A DNA stretch of 64,000 nt from Microbacterium sp. (GCA_003248655.1 QFPM01000004.1:1-64000); one strand, 5' to 3'; shown: positions 45,152 to 54,289, counted from the stretch's first letter. The notes: generated by a model from the sequence alone, not told the origin. Program-made: numbers and translations.

Positions 45152-46257
45152 GATCCCTGCTGGCTGCCGCGACGATCTCGCTCGCCTTCACCCTCTTCCT
45201 CACGCCGCTGTTCATCCGGCTGTTCGAGAAGATCGGTTGGGGCCAGGTCATCCGGACCCCCGACGACGCGCACAACCCGAGTCATCAGGCCAAGCGCGGG
45301 ACGCCCACGATGGGCGGTGTCGTCTTCATCCTCGGCGCGATCGTCGGCTATCTCGTCGGGACGTTCACGGGCGGCGCGCCGCCCACGGTCTCCGGGCTCC
45401 TCGTCATCTGGATGATGGTGGGCCTCGGCGTCGTCGGTTTCATCGACGACTTTATGAAGGTGCGCCAGCAGCGGAGCCTCGGGCTCTCCGGCTGGCGGAA
45501 GGTCGTCGGTCAGATCATCGTCGCGGTGCCCTTCGGCATCCTCGCCCTGAACTTCCCGAACAGCGTCGGGCAGACGCCCGCGTCGCCGTACATCTCGTTC
45601 TTCCGCGACATCCCGATGCTCTCCTTCCTCGCGCTCGGCGCGGTCGTGGGGATCATCCTGTACCTCGCGTGGATCTCGTTCCTCTCGGTCGCGTGGTCGA
45701 ACGCGACGAACATCACCGACGGGCTCGACGGGCTCGCGACCGGCGCGGGAATCTTCACCGTTTCGGCCTACAGCCTCGTCACGTTCTGGCAGTTCCAGCA
45801 GCGCTGCACCTCGAACGCGCTTGTGACGGCCTACCAGTCCGCCTGCTACGACACGCGCGATCCGATGGATCTCACGATCATCGCGGCATCCTTCGTGGGG
45901 GCGCTCGTCGGGTTCCTCTGGTGGAACGCGCCGAAGGCGAAGATCTTCATGGGGGATGTCGGGTCGATGGCGATCGGCGGCGTCATCGTCGCGATGGCGG
46001 TGCTCTCGCGCACCGAGATCCTGTCGGTCATCATCGCGGGCGTGTTCATCATCGGCCCGGGCTCGGTCATCCTGCAGCGCTACTACTTCAAGGCGACCGG
46101 CGGCAAGCGCCTGTTCCTCATGAGTCCCTTCCATCACCATCTCGAGATGCGCGGGTGGCCGGAGATCACGATCGTCGTGCGCATGTGGATCATCGCCGGA
46201 ATGCTCGCCGTCACGGGTGTGGGGCTGTTCTACGTCGCGTGGCTGGCGGCGCTGTGA
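45148..46257 (+). CDS. mraY: Phospho-N-acetylmuramoyl-pentapeptide transferase MraY
   Basis: Membrane enzyme of 369 residues making lipid I from UDP-MurNAc-pentapeptide and undecaprenyl phosphate. About ten membrane helices; catalytic loops include GFIDDFMKV, NITDGLDGLATG and GDVGSMAIGG, and the C-terminal HHHLE motif (SPFHHHLEMRGW). GTG start 45148 overlaps the murF stop; its own stop overlaps murD. Confidence 0.97.
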   Translation: MRSLLAAATISLAFTLFLTPLFIRLFEKIGWGQVIRTPDDAHNPSHQAKRGTPTMGGVVFILGAIVGYLVGTFTGGAPPTVSGLLVIWMMVGLGVVGFIDDFMKVRQQRSLGLSGWRKVVGQIIVAVPFGILALNFPNSVGQTPASPYISFFRDIPMLSFLALGAVVGIILYLAWISFLSVAWSNATNITDGLDGLATGAGIFTVSAYSLVTFWQFQQRCTSNALVTAYQSACYDTRDPMDLTIIAASFVGALVGFLWWNAPKAKIFMGDVGSMAIGGVIVAMAVLSRTEILSVIIAGVFIIGPGSVILQRYYFKATGGKRLFLMSPFHHHLEMRGWPEITIVVRMWIIAGMLAVTGVGLFYVAWLAAL

Positions 46258-47819
46258 CGGATGCCGGGAGCGAGCGCCCCGACCTCGACGCGCTGACGAG
46301 CTGGCACGCCGGCTGGCGGGGGCTGCGCGTCGCCGTCCTCGGCCTCTCGGTCACGGGATTCTCGGTCGCGGACACCCTCGCCGAGCTCGGCGCGGACGTG
46401 CTCGTCGTCACCGAGTCGGCTGCCGAGGAGTACGCGCGGCTCCTCCCCGTCATCGGCGCGCGCCTCGTCGTCGGCCCGCTCACGCAGCCCCCCGCGGAGC
46501 TCGTCGAGTTCGCACCCGACGTCGTCGTTGCCTCACCCGGCTTCGCGCCGCACCACCCCGTCATCGCGTGGGCGCGCGCCTCGGGCATCGCGCTGTGGGG
46601 CGACATCGAGCTCGCCTGGCGCGTGCGCGACAAGGTGCTCAGGGCGGATGGCACGCCCGCGGAGTGGGTGCTCATCACGGGCACCAACGGCAAGACGACG
46701 ACAACCCAGCTGACGGCATCCATGCTCGTCGCGGGAGGAATGCGGGCCGCCCCCGTCGGCAACATCGGCGTGCCGGTGCTCGATGCCGTGCGCGACCCGG
46801 CCGGTTTCGACGCGCTCGTCGTCGAGCTGTCGAGCCACCAGCTGTGGTACCTGTCGCTGCAGGAGGGACCGGGTGCGTTGTCGCCGCACGCGAGCGTCTG
46901 CCTGAACCTCGCGGACGACCACCTCGAGTGGCACGGGTCGTTCCAGGCGTATCGCGACGCGAAGGCCGTCGTCTACCGGAACACCCGCATCGCGTGCGTC
47001 TACAACAAGGCCGACGTCGCGACGCGCGAGATGGTCGAAGAAGCCGAGGTCGTCGAGGGATGCCGGGCCATCGGGTTCGACCTCGGCGTGCCGGGGCCGA
47101 GCGATCTGGGCGTCGTCGACGGCATCCTCGTCGACCGGGCATTCCTCGAGGAGCGGCGCACGAGCGCGCTCGAGCTCACGACGGTCACGGACCTCGCCGC
47201 GCGGGGGCTCGCGGCCCCGCACATCGTCGCGAACATCCTCGCCGCCGCGGCCCTCGCGCGCTCGCTCGAGGTCGCCCCTGAGGCGATCGCGGCGGCCCTG
47301 GGGGAGTTCCGGCTCGACCCGCACCGCATCGAGGTCGTCGCGGCCTCGGGCGGGGTCACCTGGGTGGACGACTCGAAGGCGACGAACCCGCACGCGGCGG
47401 CGTCATCGCTCACCGCGTTCCCGGGCGCGATCTGGATCGTCGGCGGACTGCTCAAGGGCGTCGACATCTCGGAGCTCATCGCCGCGCGCGGCGCGGGCGT
47501 CAAGGCCGCGATCGTGATCGGGGCGGCGCGCGGCGCCATCACCGAGGCGTTCGGGCGACACGCGCCCGCCATCCCGCTGTTCGAGGTCGACCACGCACAG
47601 ACTGAGGATGTCATGGCGCAGGTCGTCGAACTGGCGGCGGGAATCGCCCGTGACGGAGACGTGGTCCTCCTCGCTCCGGCCGCGGCATCCTTCGATCAGT
47701 TCGCGTCGTACGCCGACCGCGGGAACAGGTTCGCGCGGGCAGTGCAGGAGCGGATCGGAAGGGATGCCGGTGGCGACGACCACGACGGGCCGCACCCGAC
47801 CGACGGCCGCGCCGGCTGA
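46254..47819 (+). CDS. murD: UDP-N-acetylmuramoylalanine-D-glutamate ligase MurD
   Basis: Adds D-glutamate to UDP-MurNAc-L-amino acid. N-terminal Rossmann-like VAVLGLSVTGFSVADTLAEL, P-loop LITGTNGKTTTTQLTASM, DDHLEWHGSF, and WVDDSKATNPHAAASSL are all MurD-type. 521 residues, slightly long because of an acidic C-terminal tail (GGDDHDGPHPTDG). GTG 46254 is chosen as it overlaps the mraY stop; the frame is open far upstream inside mraY. The last 56 nt overlap ftsW. Confidence 0.95.
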   Translation: MTDAGSERPDLDALTSWHAGWRGLRVAVLGLSVTGFSVADTLAELGADVLVVTESAAEEYARLLPVIGARLVVGPLTQPPAELVEFAPDVVVASPGFAPHHPVIAWARASGIALWGDIELAWRVRDKVLRADGTPAEWVLITGTNGKTTTTQLTASMLVAGGMRAAPVGNIGVPVLDAVRDPAGFDALVVELSSHQLWYLSLQEGPGALSPHASVCLNLADDHLEWHGSFQAYRDAKAVVYRNTRIACVYNKADVATREMVEEAEVVEGCRAIGFDLGVPGPSDLGVVDGILVDRAFLEERRTSALELTTVTDLAARGLAAPHIVANILAAAALARSLEVAPEAIAAALGEFRLDPHRIEVVAASGGVTWVDDSKATNPHAAASSLTAFPGAIWIVGGLLKGVDISELIAARGAGVKAAIVIGAARGAITEAFGRHAPAIPLFEVDHAQTEDVMAQVVELAAGIARDGDVVLLAPAAASFDQFASYADRGNRFARAVQERIGRDAGGDDHDGPHPTDGRAG

Positions 47820-49047
47820 GGCTCCCGAACCTCGCGGATTCGCCGCGCGCGTCTCGCTCGGGAGGGTCTTCGCGCCCGTGCCGAGCGAGTTCCTACTCAT
47901 CGCCTCGACGGCGTTCCTGCTGACGTGCTTCGGCCTGGTGATGGTGCTGTCGGCGACGATGGCGACCTCGGTCGCGGCGGGCGAGAGTCCCTTCGATGTC
48001 GTCATGAAGCAGGCGGTGTTCGCGCTCATCGGACTGCCGATGATGTTCGTCATGAGCCGGTTCCCGGTGTCGCTCTACAAGCGCATCGCGTGGCCCGCGC
48101 TGATTTTCGGCGTTGCGCTGCAGCTACTCGTCTTCGTTCCCGGCCTCGGCATCGTCAACGACGGAAACCGCAACTGGATCCGCATCGCGGGGTATCAGCT
48201 GCAGCCCTCCGAGTTCCTGAAGCTTGCGTTCATCCTGTGGCTCGGGTACGTGCTCTTCCGCAAGCAGACGCTCCTTGCCGTGTGGCACCACGTGTTCATC
48301 CCGGTCGTGCCCGTCGGCATCCTCGTCATCGGTCTCGTCGCCGTCGGTAGCCGCGACCTCGGCACGGCGATGATCCTCGCGCTCATCATGCTCGGGTGTC
48401 TGTTCTTCTCGGGTGTGAAGCTGCGCATCTTCGTGCTGCCGCTGCTGCTGCTCGTCGGCGGCGTCGCGTTCCTCGCGGTCAACAGTCCCGACCGCATGCG
48501 GCGCATCATGAGCTTCCTCGACGCGAACTGCATCGACGACTACGTCAACAGCTGCTATCAGCCGCTGCACGGCATCTGGGGGCTCGCCGGCGGGGGAGTC
48601 TTCGGTGTCGGGCTCGGCAACTCGCGCGAGAAGTACTCGTGGCTGCCCGCGGCGGCGCACGACTACATCTTCGCGATCGTGGGCGAAGAGCTCGGACTCA
48701 TCGGCTGCATCGTCGTGCTGGGGCTGTTCACGCTCTTCGCCGTCGGCGCGTTCCACGTCATCCGCAAGACGCACGATCCGTTCATCCGGATCGTCGCGGG
48801 CGGTATCACCGTGTGGATCGTCGGACAGGCGCTGATCAACATCGGCGTCGTGCTGCGCCTGTTCCCGGTGCTCGGCGTGCCGCTGCCGTTCATGTCGCAG
48901 GGCGGCACGTCGCTGCTCGCCGTGCTGATGGCGTGCGGTGTGCTGCTGTCGTTCGCGCGCACGCTGCCCCAGCCCGCGCCCGCGGCGGGGCAGGCGCCCG
49001 CGCGCGTGGCGGGGTCTGCGATGGCGCCCGCGCGCGTACGCCGCTGA
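47764..49047 (+). CDS. ftsW: Septal peptidoglycan glycosyltransferase FtsW
   Basis: SEDS-family lipid II polymerase, partner of FtsI. 427 residues with about ten membrane helices, beginning after an N-terminal cytoplasmic stretch of 40 residues. Conserved SEDS elements: GNRNWIRIAGYQLQPSEFLK, GSRDLGTAMI, AAAHDYIFAIVGEELGLIG and LPFMSQGGTSLLA. ATG 47764 has GGAAGGG just upstream and lies inside the end of murD. A repeat-containing spacer of about 135 nt follows. Confidence 0.93.
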   Translation: MPVATTTTGRTRPTAAPAEAPEPRGFAARVSLGRVFAPVPSEFLLIASTAFLLTCFGLVMVLSATMATSVAAGESPFDVVMKQAVFALIGLPMMFVMSRFPVSLYKRIAWPALIFGVALQLLVFVPGLGIVNDGNRNWIRIAGYQLQPSEFLKLAFILWLGYVLFRKQTLLAVWHHVFIPVVPVGILVIGLVAVGSRDLGTAMILALIMLGCLFFSGVKLRIFVLPLLLLVGGVAFLAVNSPDRMRRIMSFLDANCIDDYVNSCYQPLHGIWGLAGGGVFGVGLGNSREKYSWLPAAAHDYIFAIVGEELGLIGCIVVLGLFTLFAVGAFHVIRKTHDPFIRIVAGGITVWIVGQALINIGVVLRLFPVLGVPLPFMSQGGTSLLAVLMACGVLLSFARTLPQPAPAAGQAPARVAGSAMAPARVRR

Positions 49048-49082
49048 GCCCCGGTTGGTTCGCCAGTTCGCGCGGGTATCGT

Positions 49083-49131
49083 GCGCGGGTTCCCGCACGA
49101 GCTGGCAAATGAGCGCGCGGGTTCCCGCACG
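49083..49131. repeat. 17-nt palindromic direct repeat between ftsW and murG
   Basis: GCGCGGGTTCCCGCACG occurs at 49083-49099 and 49115-49131; each copy contains the inverted repeat GCGGG-TT-CCCGC. Confidence 0.8.
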
Positions 49132-49171
49132 GACGGGCACGTGAGCACGCCGTCTCGGTGCGGATGCCGGG

Positions 49172-49177
49172 TAGTCT
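49172..49177 (+). promoter_or_regulatory. -10 box of murG
   Basis: TAGTCT ends 7 nt before ATG 49185 and no Shine-Dalgarno is present, suggesting a separate leaderless promoter for murG inside the cluster. Confidence 0.45.
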
Positions 49178-49184
49178 CGACCCG

Positions 49185-50270
49185 ATGACCCGAGAGCACC
49201 CGACCTACCTCCTCGCCGGCGGCGGCACGGCGGGGCACGTCAACCCGCTGCTCGCGGTCGCCGACGGGCTCCGGGCGCGGGATGCCGCGGCATCCGTCCT
49301 CGTCCTCGGCACGAAGGAGGGGCTCGAGTCGCGGCTCGTCCCCGAGCGCGGGTACGAGCTGCTGATCGTCGACAAGGTGCCGTTCCCGCGGCGACCGAAC
49401 GCGCAGGTTGCGCGGTTCCCTGCCGCCTGGCGGAGGGCCGTCTCGCAGGTTCGCGCGCACCTGCGCGAGCGCGGGGTTGACGTCGTCGTCGGGTTCGGCG
49501 GCTATGCGTCCGCCCCCGCGTATGCCGCGGCCCGCCGCGCGGGCATCCCGGTCGTCGTGCACGAGGCGAACGCGCGACCGGGACTGGCGAACGTCCTCGG
49601 CGCGCGCACGGCGGTGCAGGTGGGGGTCGTGTTCGACGGCACGCCGCTGCGCCGCGCGCAGGTCGTCGGGATGCCGCTGCGTCGCGAGATCGTCGACCTC
49701 GACCGGTCCGCCCGCCGCGCCGAGGCGGCCGCGGCGTTCGGGCTCGACCCCGCTCGGCCCGTGCTGCTCGTCTTCGGCGGGTCCCTCGGAGCGCGCCGGC
49801 TGAACGACGCGCTCGCGGGGTCGTGGCAGGACATCGTGGATGCCGGCTGGCAGATCCTGCACGCCGCGGGCGAGCGCAACGAGCTCGTCGACCCCGGGCA
49901 TCCGGACTACCGCATCGCGGCGTACCTCGACCGAATGGACCTCGCGTTCGCCCTCGCCGACGCGATCGTGTCGCGCGCGGGCGCGGCGACGGTCGCGGAG
50001 ATCAGCGCCCTCGGCATCCCCGCCGTTTACGTGCCCTACGCCGTAGGCAACGGCGAGCAGGCCCTCAACGCCGCCTCGGCCGTACGCGCGGGCGCGGCGC
50101 GGATCATCCCGGATGCCGAGTTCACCCCCGACCGCGTGCGCGCCGAGGTCGTGCCGCTCCTGCGCGACGCCGCGGCCCTGGGCGCGATGCGCGCCGCCGC
50201 CGCGACCGTCGGAACCCGCACGGGCACCGACAACGTCCTCGCGATGATCGACCGCACCCTCGCGCGCTGA
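49185..50270 (+). CDS. murG: Lipid II synthase MurG
   Basis: GT28 glycosyltransferase of 361 residues adding GlcNAc to lipid I. Motifs: YLLAGGGTAGHVNPLLAVAD, VVGFGGYASAPAYAAA, VVHEANARPGLAN, LLVFGGSLGARRLND and IVSRAGAATVAEISALGIP. ATG 49185 (MTREHPTYLL) is favoured by the -10 spacing over an in-frame ATG nine codons upstream. A spacer with two 58-nt repeats separates it from murC. Confidence 0.95.
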   Translation: MTREHPTYLLAGGGTAGHVNPLLAVADGLRARDAAASVLVLGTKEGLESRLVPERGYELLIVDKVPFPRRPNAQVARFPAAWRRAVSQVRAHLRERGVDVVVGFGGYASAPAYAAARRAGIPVVVHEANARPGLANVLGARTAVQVGVVFDGTPLRRAQVVGMPLRREIVDLDRSARRAEAAAAFGLDPARPVLLVFGGSLGARRLNDALAGSWQDIVDAGWQILHAAGERNELVDPGHPDYRIAAYLDRMDLAFALADAIVSRAGAATVAEISALGIPAVYVPYAVGNGEQALNAASAVRAGAARIIPDAEFTPDRVRAEVVPLLRDAAALGAMRAAAATVGTRTGTDNVLAMIDRTLAR

Positions 50271-50334
50271 GGCGGGCCGCGGGCCGCGGCGGGCGCGGGC
50301 CACGCGGGCGCACCGCCGGCGGCCCCGGCATCCG

Positions 50335-50392
50335 TTCATCCGTCGGAAACTGCGGTTTCGCGGGCGGATGCCGGTGTTTTGCGCCGGATGAA
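50335..50392. repeat. 58-nt palindromic repeat, copy C
   Basis: Runs from TTCATCCGTC to GCGCCGGATGAA, exactly 58 nt like copy B; internal GAAACTGCGGTTTC hairpin. Confidence 0.85.
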
Positions 50393-50418
50393 GCGTGCAG
50401 CCGGGGCGGGGGCATGCG

Positions 50419-50476
50419 TTCATCCGTCGCGAAGTGCGGTTTCGTGGGCGGATGCCGGCGTTTTGCGCCGGACGAA
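50419..50476. repeat. 58-nt palindromic repeat, copy D
   Basis: Identical to copy C at 52 of 58 positions by hand alignment, same orientation, 84 nt further on. Confidence 0.85.
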
Positions 50477-50547
50477 CGGCGCACCGCACCGACGGGCTCC
50501 CGCCCGCGCGCGGGCGCGCCGCGACCCGGCTCACAGGGCGCCCGACC

Positions 50548-50553
50548 TAGACT
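50548..50553 (+). promoter_or_regulatory. -10 box of murC
   Basis: TAGACT ends 9 nt before ATG 50563, implying a very short or absent leader; no Shine-Dalgarno is visible. It would start a murC-ftsQ transcript. Confidence 0.45.
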
Positions 50554-50562
50554 TGTCGGGCC

Positions 50563-51963
50563 ATGATCCGACCCGACTTGACCCTCCCGATCCCCGACGA
50601 GATCACCGCCGCGCACTTCATCGGCATCGGCGGCTCGGGCATGTCCGGGCTGGCGGGGATGTTCCTCGACCGCGGCATCCGCGTGTCCGGCTCAGACCGC
50701 GCCGACAGCGCAGCCCTGCGCGCCCTCGCCGAGCGGGGCGCCGAGGTGCACATCGGTCACAACGCGGCGAATCTGCCGACGGATGTCGACACCGTCATCC
50801 ACACGGGCGCGATCTGGCCCGAGAACCCCGAGTTCCTCCTCGCGAAGCAGCGCGGGCTCCACGTCATCCACCGCTCGCAGGCCCTGTACTGGCTCATCGG
50901 CGGTCGCCGCCTCGTGAGCGTCGCGGGCGCGCACGGCAAGACGACGTCGACCGGAATGATCGTGACGGCGCTTCGTGCCCTCGGCACCGCCCCGACCTTC
51001 GTCAACGGGGGAGTGATCGCCGACCTCGGCGTCTCGAGCGGCACTGGCTCCGACGAGCTGTTCGTCATCGAGGCCGACGAGTCCGACGGAACGTTCCTGC
51101 TCTACGACACGTCGGTCGCGCTCATCACGAACGTCGACCCCGATCACCTCGACCACTGGGAGACGCGCGACGCGTTCTACGAGGGTTTCGTCCGCTTCGC
51201 GGCGGATGCCCGCGAGGCGGTCGTCATCAGCGCCGACGACCCCGGCGCGCGCCGCGTCGCGGCGGCTCTCACCCACCCGCGCGTCGTGACCTTCGGTGAG
51301 GATGCCGCGGCCGACGTCCGGGTCACGGGCATCACCCTCGACGGCCCGGTCGCCTTCACCCTGACGCACGACGGAGAGTCGGTCTCGGGGCGCCTCGCCG
51401 TGCCGGGAGCGCACAACGCGATCAACGCCGCGGGCGCCGTTGCCGTCCTCCTGACACTCGGCTACGCGCTCGAGCCGGCGCTGCGCGCGGTCGAGGGCTT
51501 CGGCGGCACAGTGCGCCGCTTCGAACTGCACGGCACCCGCCGCGGCGTCAGCGTCTACGACGACTACGCTCACCACCCGACCGAGGTCGCCGCGGCTCTC
51601 GCCGCCGCCCGCACGGTCGTCGGCGACGGCCGGATCATCGCGATCCAGCAGCCGCACACCTACTCGCGCACGCAGGAGATGTACCGCGAGTTCGCCCAGG
51701 TGCTCGAGACGCACGCCGACCACACCGTCATGCTCGATGTGTACGGGGCGCGCGAAGACCCCGTGCCGGGTGTGACGGGCGAGCTCGTCAGCGGCGCGTT
51801 CGCCGACGCCGCGCACGTGCACTACGTTCCCGACTGGCAGGAGGCGGCCGACTACACGGCATCCGTCGCCCGGCCGGGCGACTACGTCATCACCCTCGGA
51901 TGCGGGAACGTGTACCAGATCATCCCGCAGGTGCTACAGGCGCTCGGCGAGACCGAGGGCTGA
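50563..51963 (+). CDS. murC: UDP-N-acetylmuramate-L-amino acid ligase MurC
   Basis: First amino-acid ligase of the stem peptide, 466 residues. N-terminal HFIGIGGSGMSGLAGMFLDR, P-loop SVAGAHGKTTSTGMI, EADESDGTFL, GAHNAINAAGAVAVLLTLGY and YDDYAHHPTEVAAAL mark it as MurC. In Microbacteriaceae with B-type peptidoglycan the first residue may be glycine rather than alanine; this cannot be read from the sequence. Followed after 3 nt by ftsQ. Confidence 0.95.
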   Translation: MIRPDLTLPIPDEITAAHFIGIGGSGMSGLAGMFLDRGIRVSGSDRADSAALRALAERGAEVHIGHNAANLPTDVDTVIHTGAIWPENPEFLLAKQRGLHVIHRSQALYWLIGGRRLVSVAGAHGKTTSTGMIVTALRALGTAPTFVNGGVIADLGVSSGTGSDELFVIEADESDGTFLLYDTSVALITNVDPDHLDHWETRDAFYEGFVRFAADAREAVVISADDPGARRVAAALTHPRVVTFGEDAAADVRVTGITLDGPVAFTLTHDGESVSGRLAVPGAHNAINAAGAVAVLLTLGYALEPALRAVEGFGGTVRRFELHGTRRGVSVYDDYAHHPTEVAAALAAARTVVGDGRIIAIQQPHTYSRTQEMYREFAQVLETHADHTVMLDVYGAREDPVPGVTGELVSGAFADAAHVHYVPDWQEAADYTASVARPGDYVITLGCGNVYQIIPQVLQALGETEG

Positions 51964-51966
51964 CCC

Positions 51967-52965
51967 ATGCGCCGCCCGCCGCCGTTGCCCGCGCCGCCCG
52001 AGTCGCCGCGGGCCGGCGACGCGCGGGTCGAGTCGCCGCGGACCGGCGACGCGCGGGCCGACGACGCGCTGATCGCGGGCGACCGCACGGCAGTAGCGAC
52101 CCCAGCGACCGCGACGCTGCCTGACCTGGATGCCGGCCGTCGTAGCCCCGACTATGTCGGCAGCGGCGAATCTCGCCCCGACGATGCCCTGGAGCCGCAG
52201 CCCGTCGGCGTCCGCGAGGTGTGGGCGGCCGCGCGCGCCCGCCGCAAGGCGCTGCGCGCCGAGGTCCGCCGGTTCACGGTGCGCCAGCGCCGCCGTCGGA
52301 TGCTGTGGATCGGCGTCGTCGGAGCCCTGGTGCTGCTCGTGCTCGGCACTCTCGGCGCCGCCTACAGCCCGCTGTTCGCCGTCGAGCGCGTGCGGGTCGT
52401 CGGCGCCTCGACCCTCGACGCCGCCGCCGTCGAGGCGGCGCTCGCAGGCCAGCTCGGAAGGCCCCTGCCGCTCGTTGACGCCTCCGAGGTGAAGGCCGCG
52501 CTCGTGCAGTTCCCGCTCGTCGAGACGTACTCGCTCGAGGCGCGGCCGCCGCACGAGCTCGTCGTCCGCATCGTCGAGCGCACCCCGATCGGCTCAATCG
52601 AATCGGCGGCCGGCTACACGCTGGTGGATGCCGCGGGCGTGGCTCTCGCGACGACACCGGAACCGGCCCCCGGGCATCCGGTCATCACGGCGACCGGGGG
52701 AACCGGGTCGCCCGCCTTCGCCGCGATCGGGACGGTCTACCGGGCGCTGCCCGACGACATCCGCTCGCAGGTGACGGCGATGTCGGCGACGACGGCGAAC
52801 GACGTCACACTGACCCTCGGCGGCCCGAACACGCAGGTCGTGTGGGGCAACGCGGACGACTCGGCGTACAAGGCCGTCGTGCTCGCCAAGGCGATGATCG
52901 CGCGCCCACCGGCCGGCGTCTACAGCTACGACGTGTCCTCGCCGGGCGCCGTCGTCATCCGCTGA
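51967..52965 (+). CDS. ftsQ: Cell division protein FtsQ
   Basis: 332 residues: a long cytoplasmic N terminus (about 110 residues) with a degenerate SPRxGDAR duplication near residues 13-31, one membrane helix (112-131), a POTRA domain starting VERVRVVGASTLDAAAVEAAL, then the FtsQ domain. FtsQ bridges FtsL/DivIC to the divisome. Start ATG 51967 is 3 nt after murC. There is no ftsA next, as normal in actinobacteria; ftsZ follows after about 180 nt of regulatory-looking DNA. Confidence 0.9.
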   Translation: MRRPPPLPAPPESPRAGDARVESPRTGDARADDALIAGDRTAVATPATATLPDLDAGRRSPDYVGSGESRPDDALEPQPVGVREVWAAARARRKALRAEVRRFTVRQRRRRMLWIGVVGALVLLVLGTLGAAYSPLFAVERVRVVGASTLDAAAVEAALAGQLGRPLPLVDASEVKAALVQFPLVETYSLEARPPHELVVRIVERTPIGSIESAAGYTLVDAAGVALATTPEPAPGHPVITATGGTGSPAFAAIGTVYRALPDDIRSQVTAMSATTANDVTLTLGGPNTQVVWGNADDSAYKAVVLAKAMIARPPAGVYSYDVSSPGAVVIR

Positions 52966-53037
52966 CGACGCGTTTCTGCGCGACACGCCCACCGCCTGAC
53001 CGGGCGATCCCGCGCGCCCGCTTACTTTCAATCAAGG

Positions 53038-53104
53038 AATTGCATACTCGGCAATTCTTTAAGCCTCAACTTGAGGTTCAAGGTTTGCACGCAGGGTTGT
53101 GCAA
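53038..53104 (+). promoter_or_regulatory. AT-richer ftsZ control region with nested palindromes
   Basis: Three dyads in 67 nt: AATTGC/GCAATT (53038-53043, 53051-53056); the overlapping pair CCTCAA-C-TTGAGG (53064-53076) and CTTGA-GGT-TCAAG (53070-53082); and TTGCAC/GTGCAA (53085-53090, 53099-53104). The base composition drops sharply from the surrounding 70% GC. MerR-type regulators use such spaced dyads. Confidence 0.6.
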
Positions 53105-53143
53105 GCAGGGTGCGCAGTCAAGGTTCGGACACAGGAGGCCGGC

Positions 53144-54289
53144 ATGAGCCAGAACCAGAACTACCTCGCGGTGATCAAGGTCGTGGGTGTGGGCGGCGGC
53201 GGCGTCAATGCCGTCAATCGGATGATCGATCTCGGGTTGCGGGGTGTCGAGTTCATCGCGGTGAACACGGATGCCCAGGCGCTGATCGCGAGCGACGCCG
53301 ACGTGAAGCTCGACGTGGGTCGTGAGCTCACGCGCGGGCTCGGCGCGGGTGCCGACCCCGAAGTCGGCCGTCGCGCCGCCGAAGACCACGCGGAGGAGAT
53401 CGAGGAAGCGCTCGCGGGCGCCGACATGGTCTTCGTCACGGCGGGCGAGGGCGGCGGCACCGGCACGGGCGGCGCGCCCGTCGTCGCGAAGATCGCGAAG
53501 TCGATCGGCGCTCTGACCATCGGTGTCGTCACGAAGCCGTTCTCGTTCGAGGGCCGCCGTCGGCAGAGCCAGGCCGAGGCCGGCGTCGCAAAGCTCAAGG
53601 AAGAAGTCGACACCCTCATCGTCGTCCCGAACGACCGTCTCCTCGAGATCAGCGACCGCGGCATCTCGATGATCGAGGCGTTCGCGACCGCCGACCAGGT
53701 GCTCCTCGCCGGTGTGCAGGGCATCACCGACCTCATCACGACCCCGGGCCTCATCAACCTCGACTTCGCCGACGTCAAGTCGGTCATGCAGGGTGCAGGT
53801 TCGGCGCTCATGGGCATCGGCTCCGCACGCGGCGCCGACCGTGCGATCAAGGCGGCCGAGCTCGCGGTCGAATCGCCGCTGCTCGAGGCGTCGATCGAGG
53901 GCGCGCACGGCGTGCTGCTGTCGATCCAGGGCGGCTCGAACCTCGGCATCTTCGAGATCAATGACGCGGCACAGCTCGTCAAAGAGGCGGCGCACCCCGA
54001 GGCCAACATCATCTTCGGTACGGTCATCGACGACACGCTCGGTGACGAGGTGCGTGTCACGGTCATCGCCGCAGGATTCGACGGCGGCGAGCCGCAGCAG
54101 CGTATCGAGCCGATCACGGCGCAGCGCGGCACGTCGACGCCCGTCATCCCGACGGTGCCGGCGGACGAGGCCGCGCGCGAGCTGGCGGATGCCGGCGACC
54201 GCGAGAGCGTCTCGGTCTCGGTCGTGAGCGAGTCGTATGACTCCGCCTACGGCTCGGACGATCTGGACATCCCCGACTTCCTGAAGTGA
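53144..54289 (+). CDS. ftsZ: Cell division GTPase FtsZ
   Basis: Tubulin homologue forming the Z ring; 381 residues. Opening IKVVGVGGGGVNAVNRMI, tubulin signature GGGTGTGGAPVVA, T7-loop NLDFADVKSVM and the conserved C-terminal peptide DDLDIPDFLK that binds SepF and FtsW. ATG 53144 is preceded by CAGGAGG; an in-frame ATG 15 codons upstream lies in the control region and is not used, I think. The stop overlaps the yggS start as GTGA. Confidence 0.97.
   Translation: MSQNQNYLAVIKVVGVGGGGVNAVNRMIDLGLRGVEFIAVNTDAQALIASDADVKLDVGRELTRGLGAGADPEVGRRAAEDHAEEIEEALAGADMVFVTAGEGGGTGTGGAPVVAKIAKSIGALTIGVVTKPFSFEGRRRQSQAEAGVAKLKEEVDTLIVVPNDRLLEISDRGISMIEAFATADQVLLAGVQGITDLITTPGLINLDFADVKSVMQGAGSALMGIGSARGADRAIKAAELAVESPLLEASIEGAHGVLLSIQGGSNLGIFEINDAAQLVKEAAHPEANIIFGTVIDDTLGDEVRVTVIAAGFDGGEPQQRIEPITAQRGTSTPVIPTVPADEAARELADAGDRESVSVSVVSESYDSAYGSDDLDIPDFLK

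Noticed and set aside
45237..46253. Extension of murD into mraY
   Set aside because: The frame is open by base composition only; MurD's own N terminus starts at GTG 46254 overlapping the mraY stop.
48663..50534. Long minus-strand frame opposite ftsW and murG
   Set aside because: Antisense shadow; it reads through the intergenic palindromes and has no plausible start.
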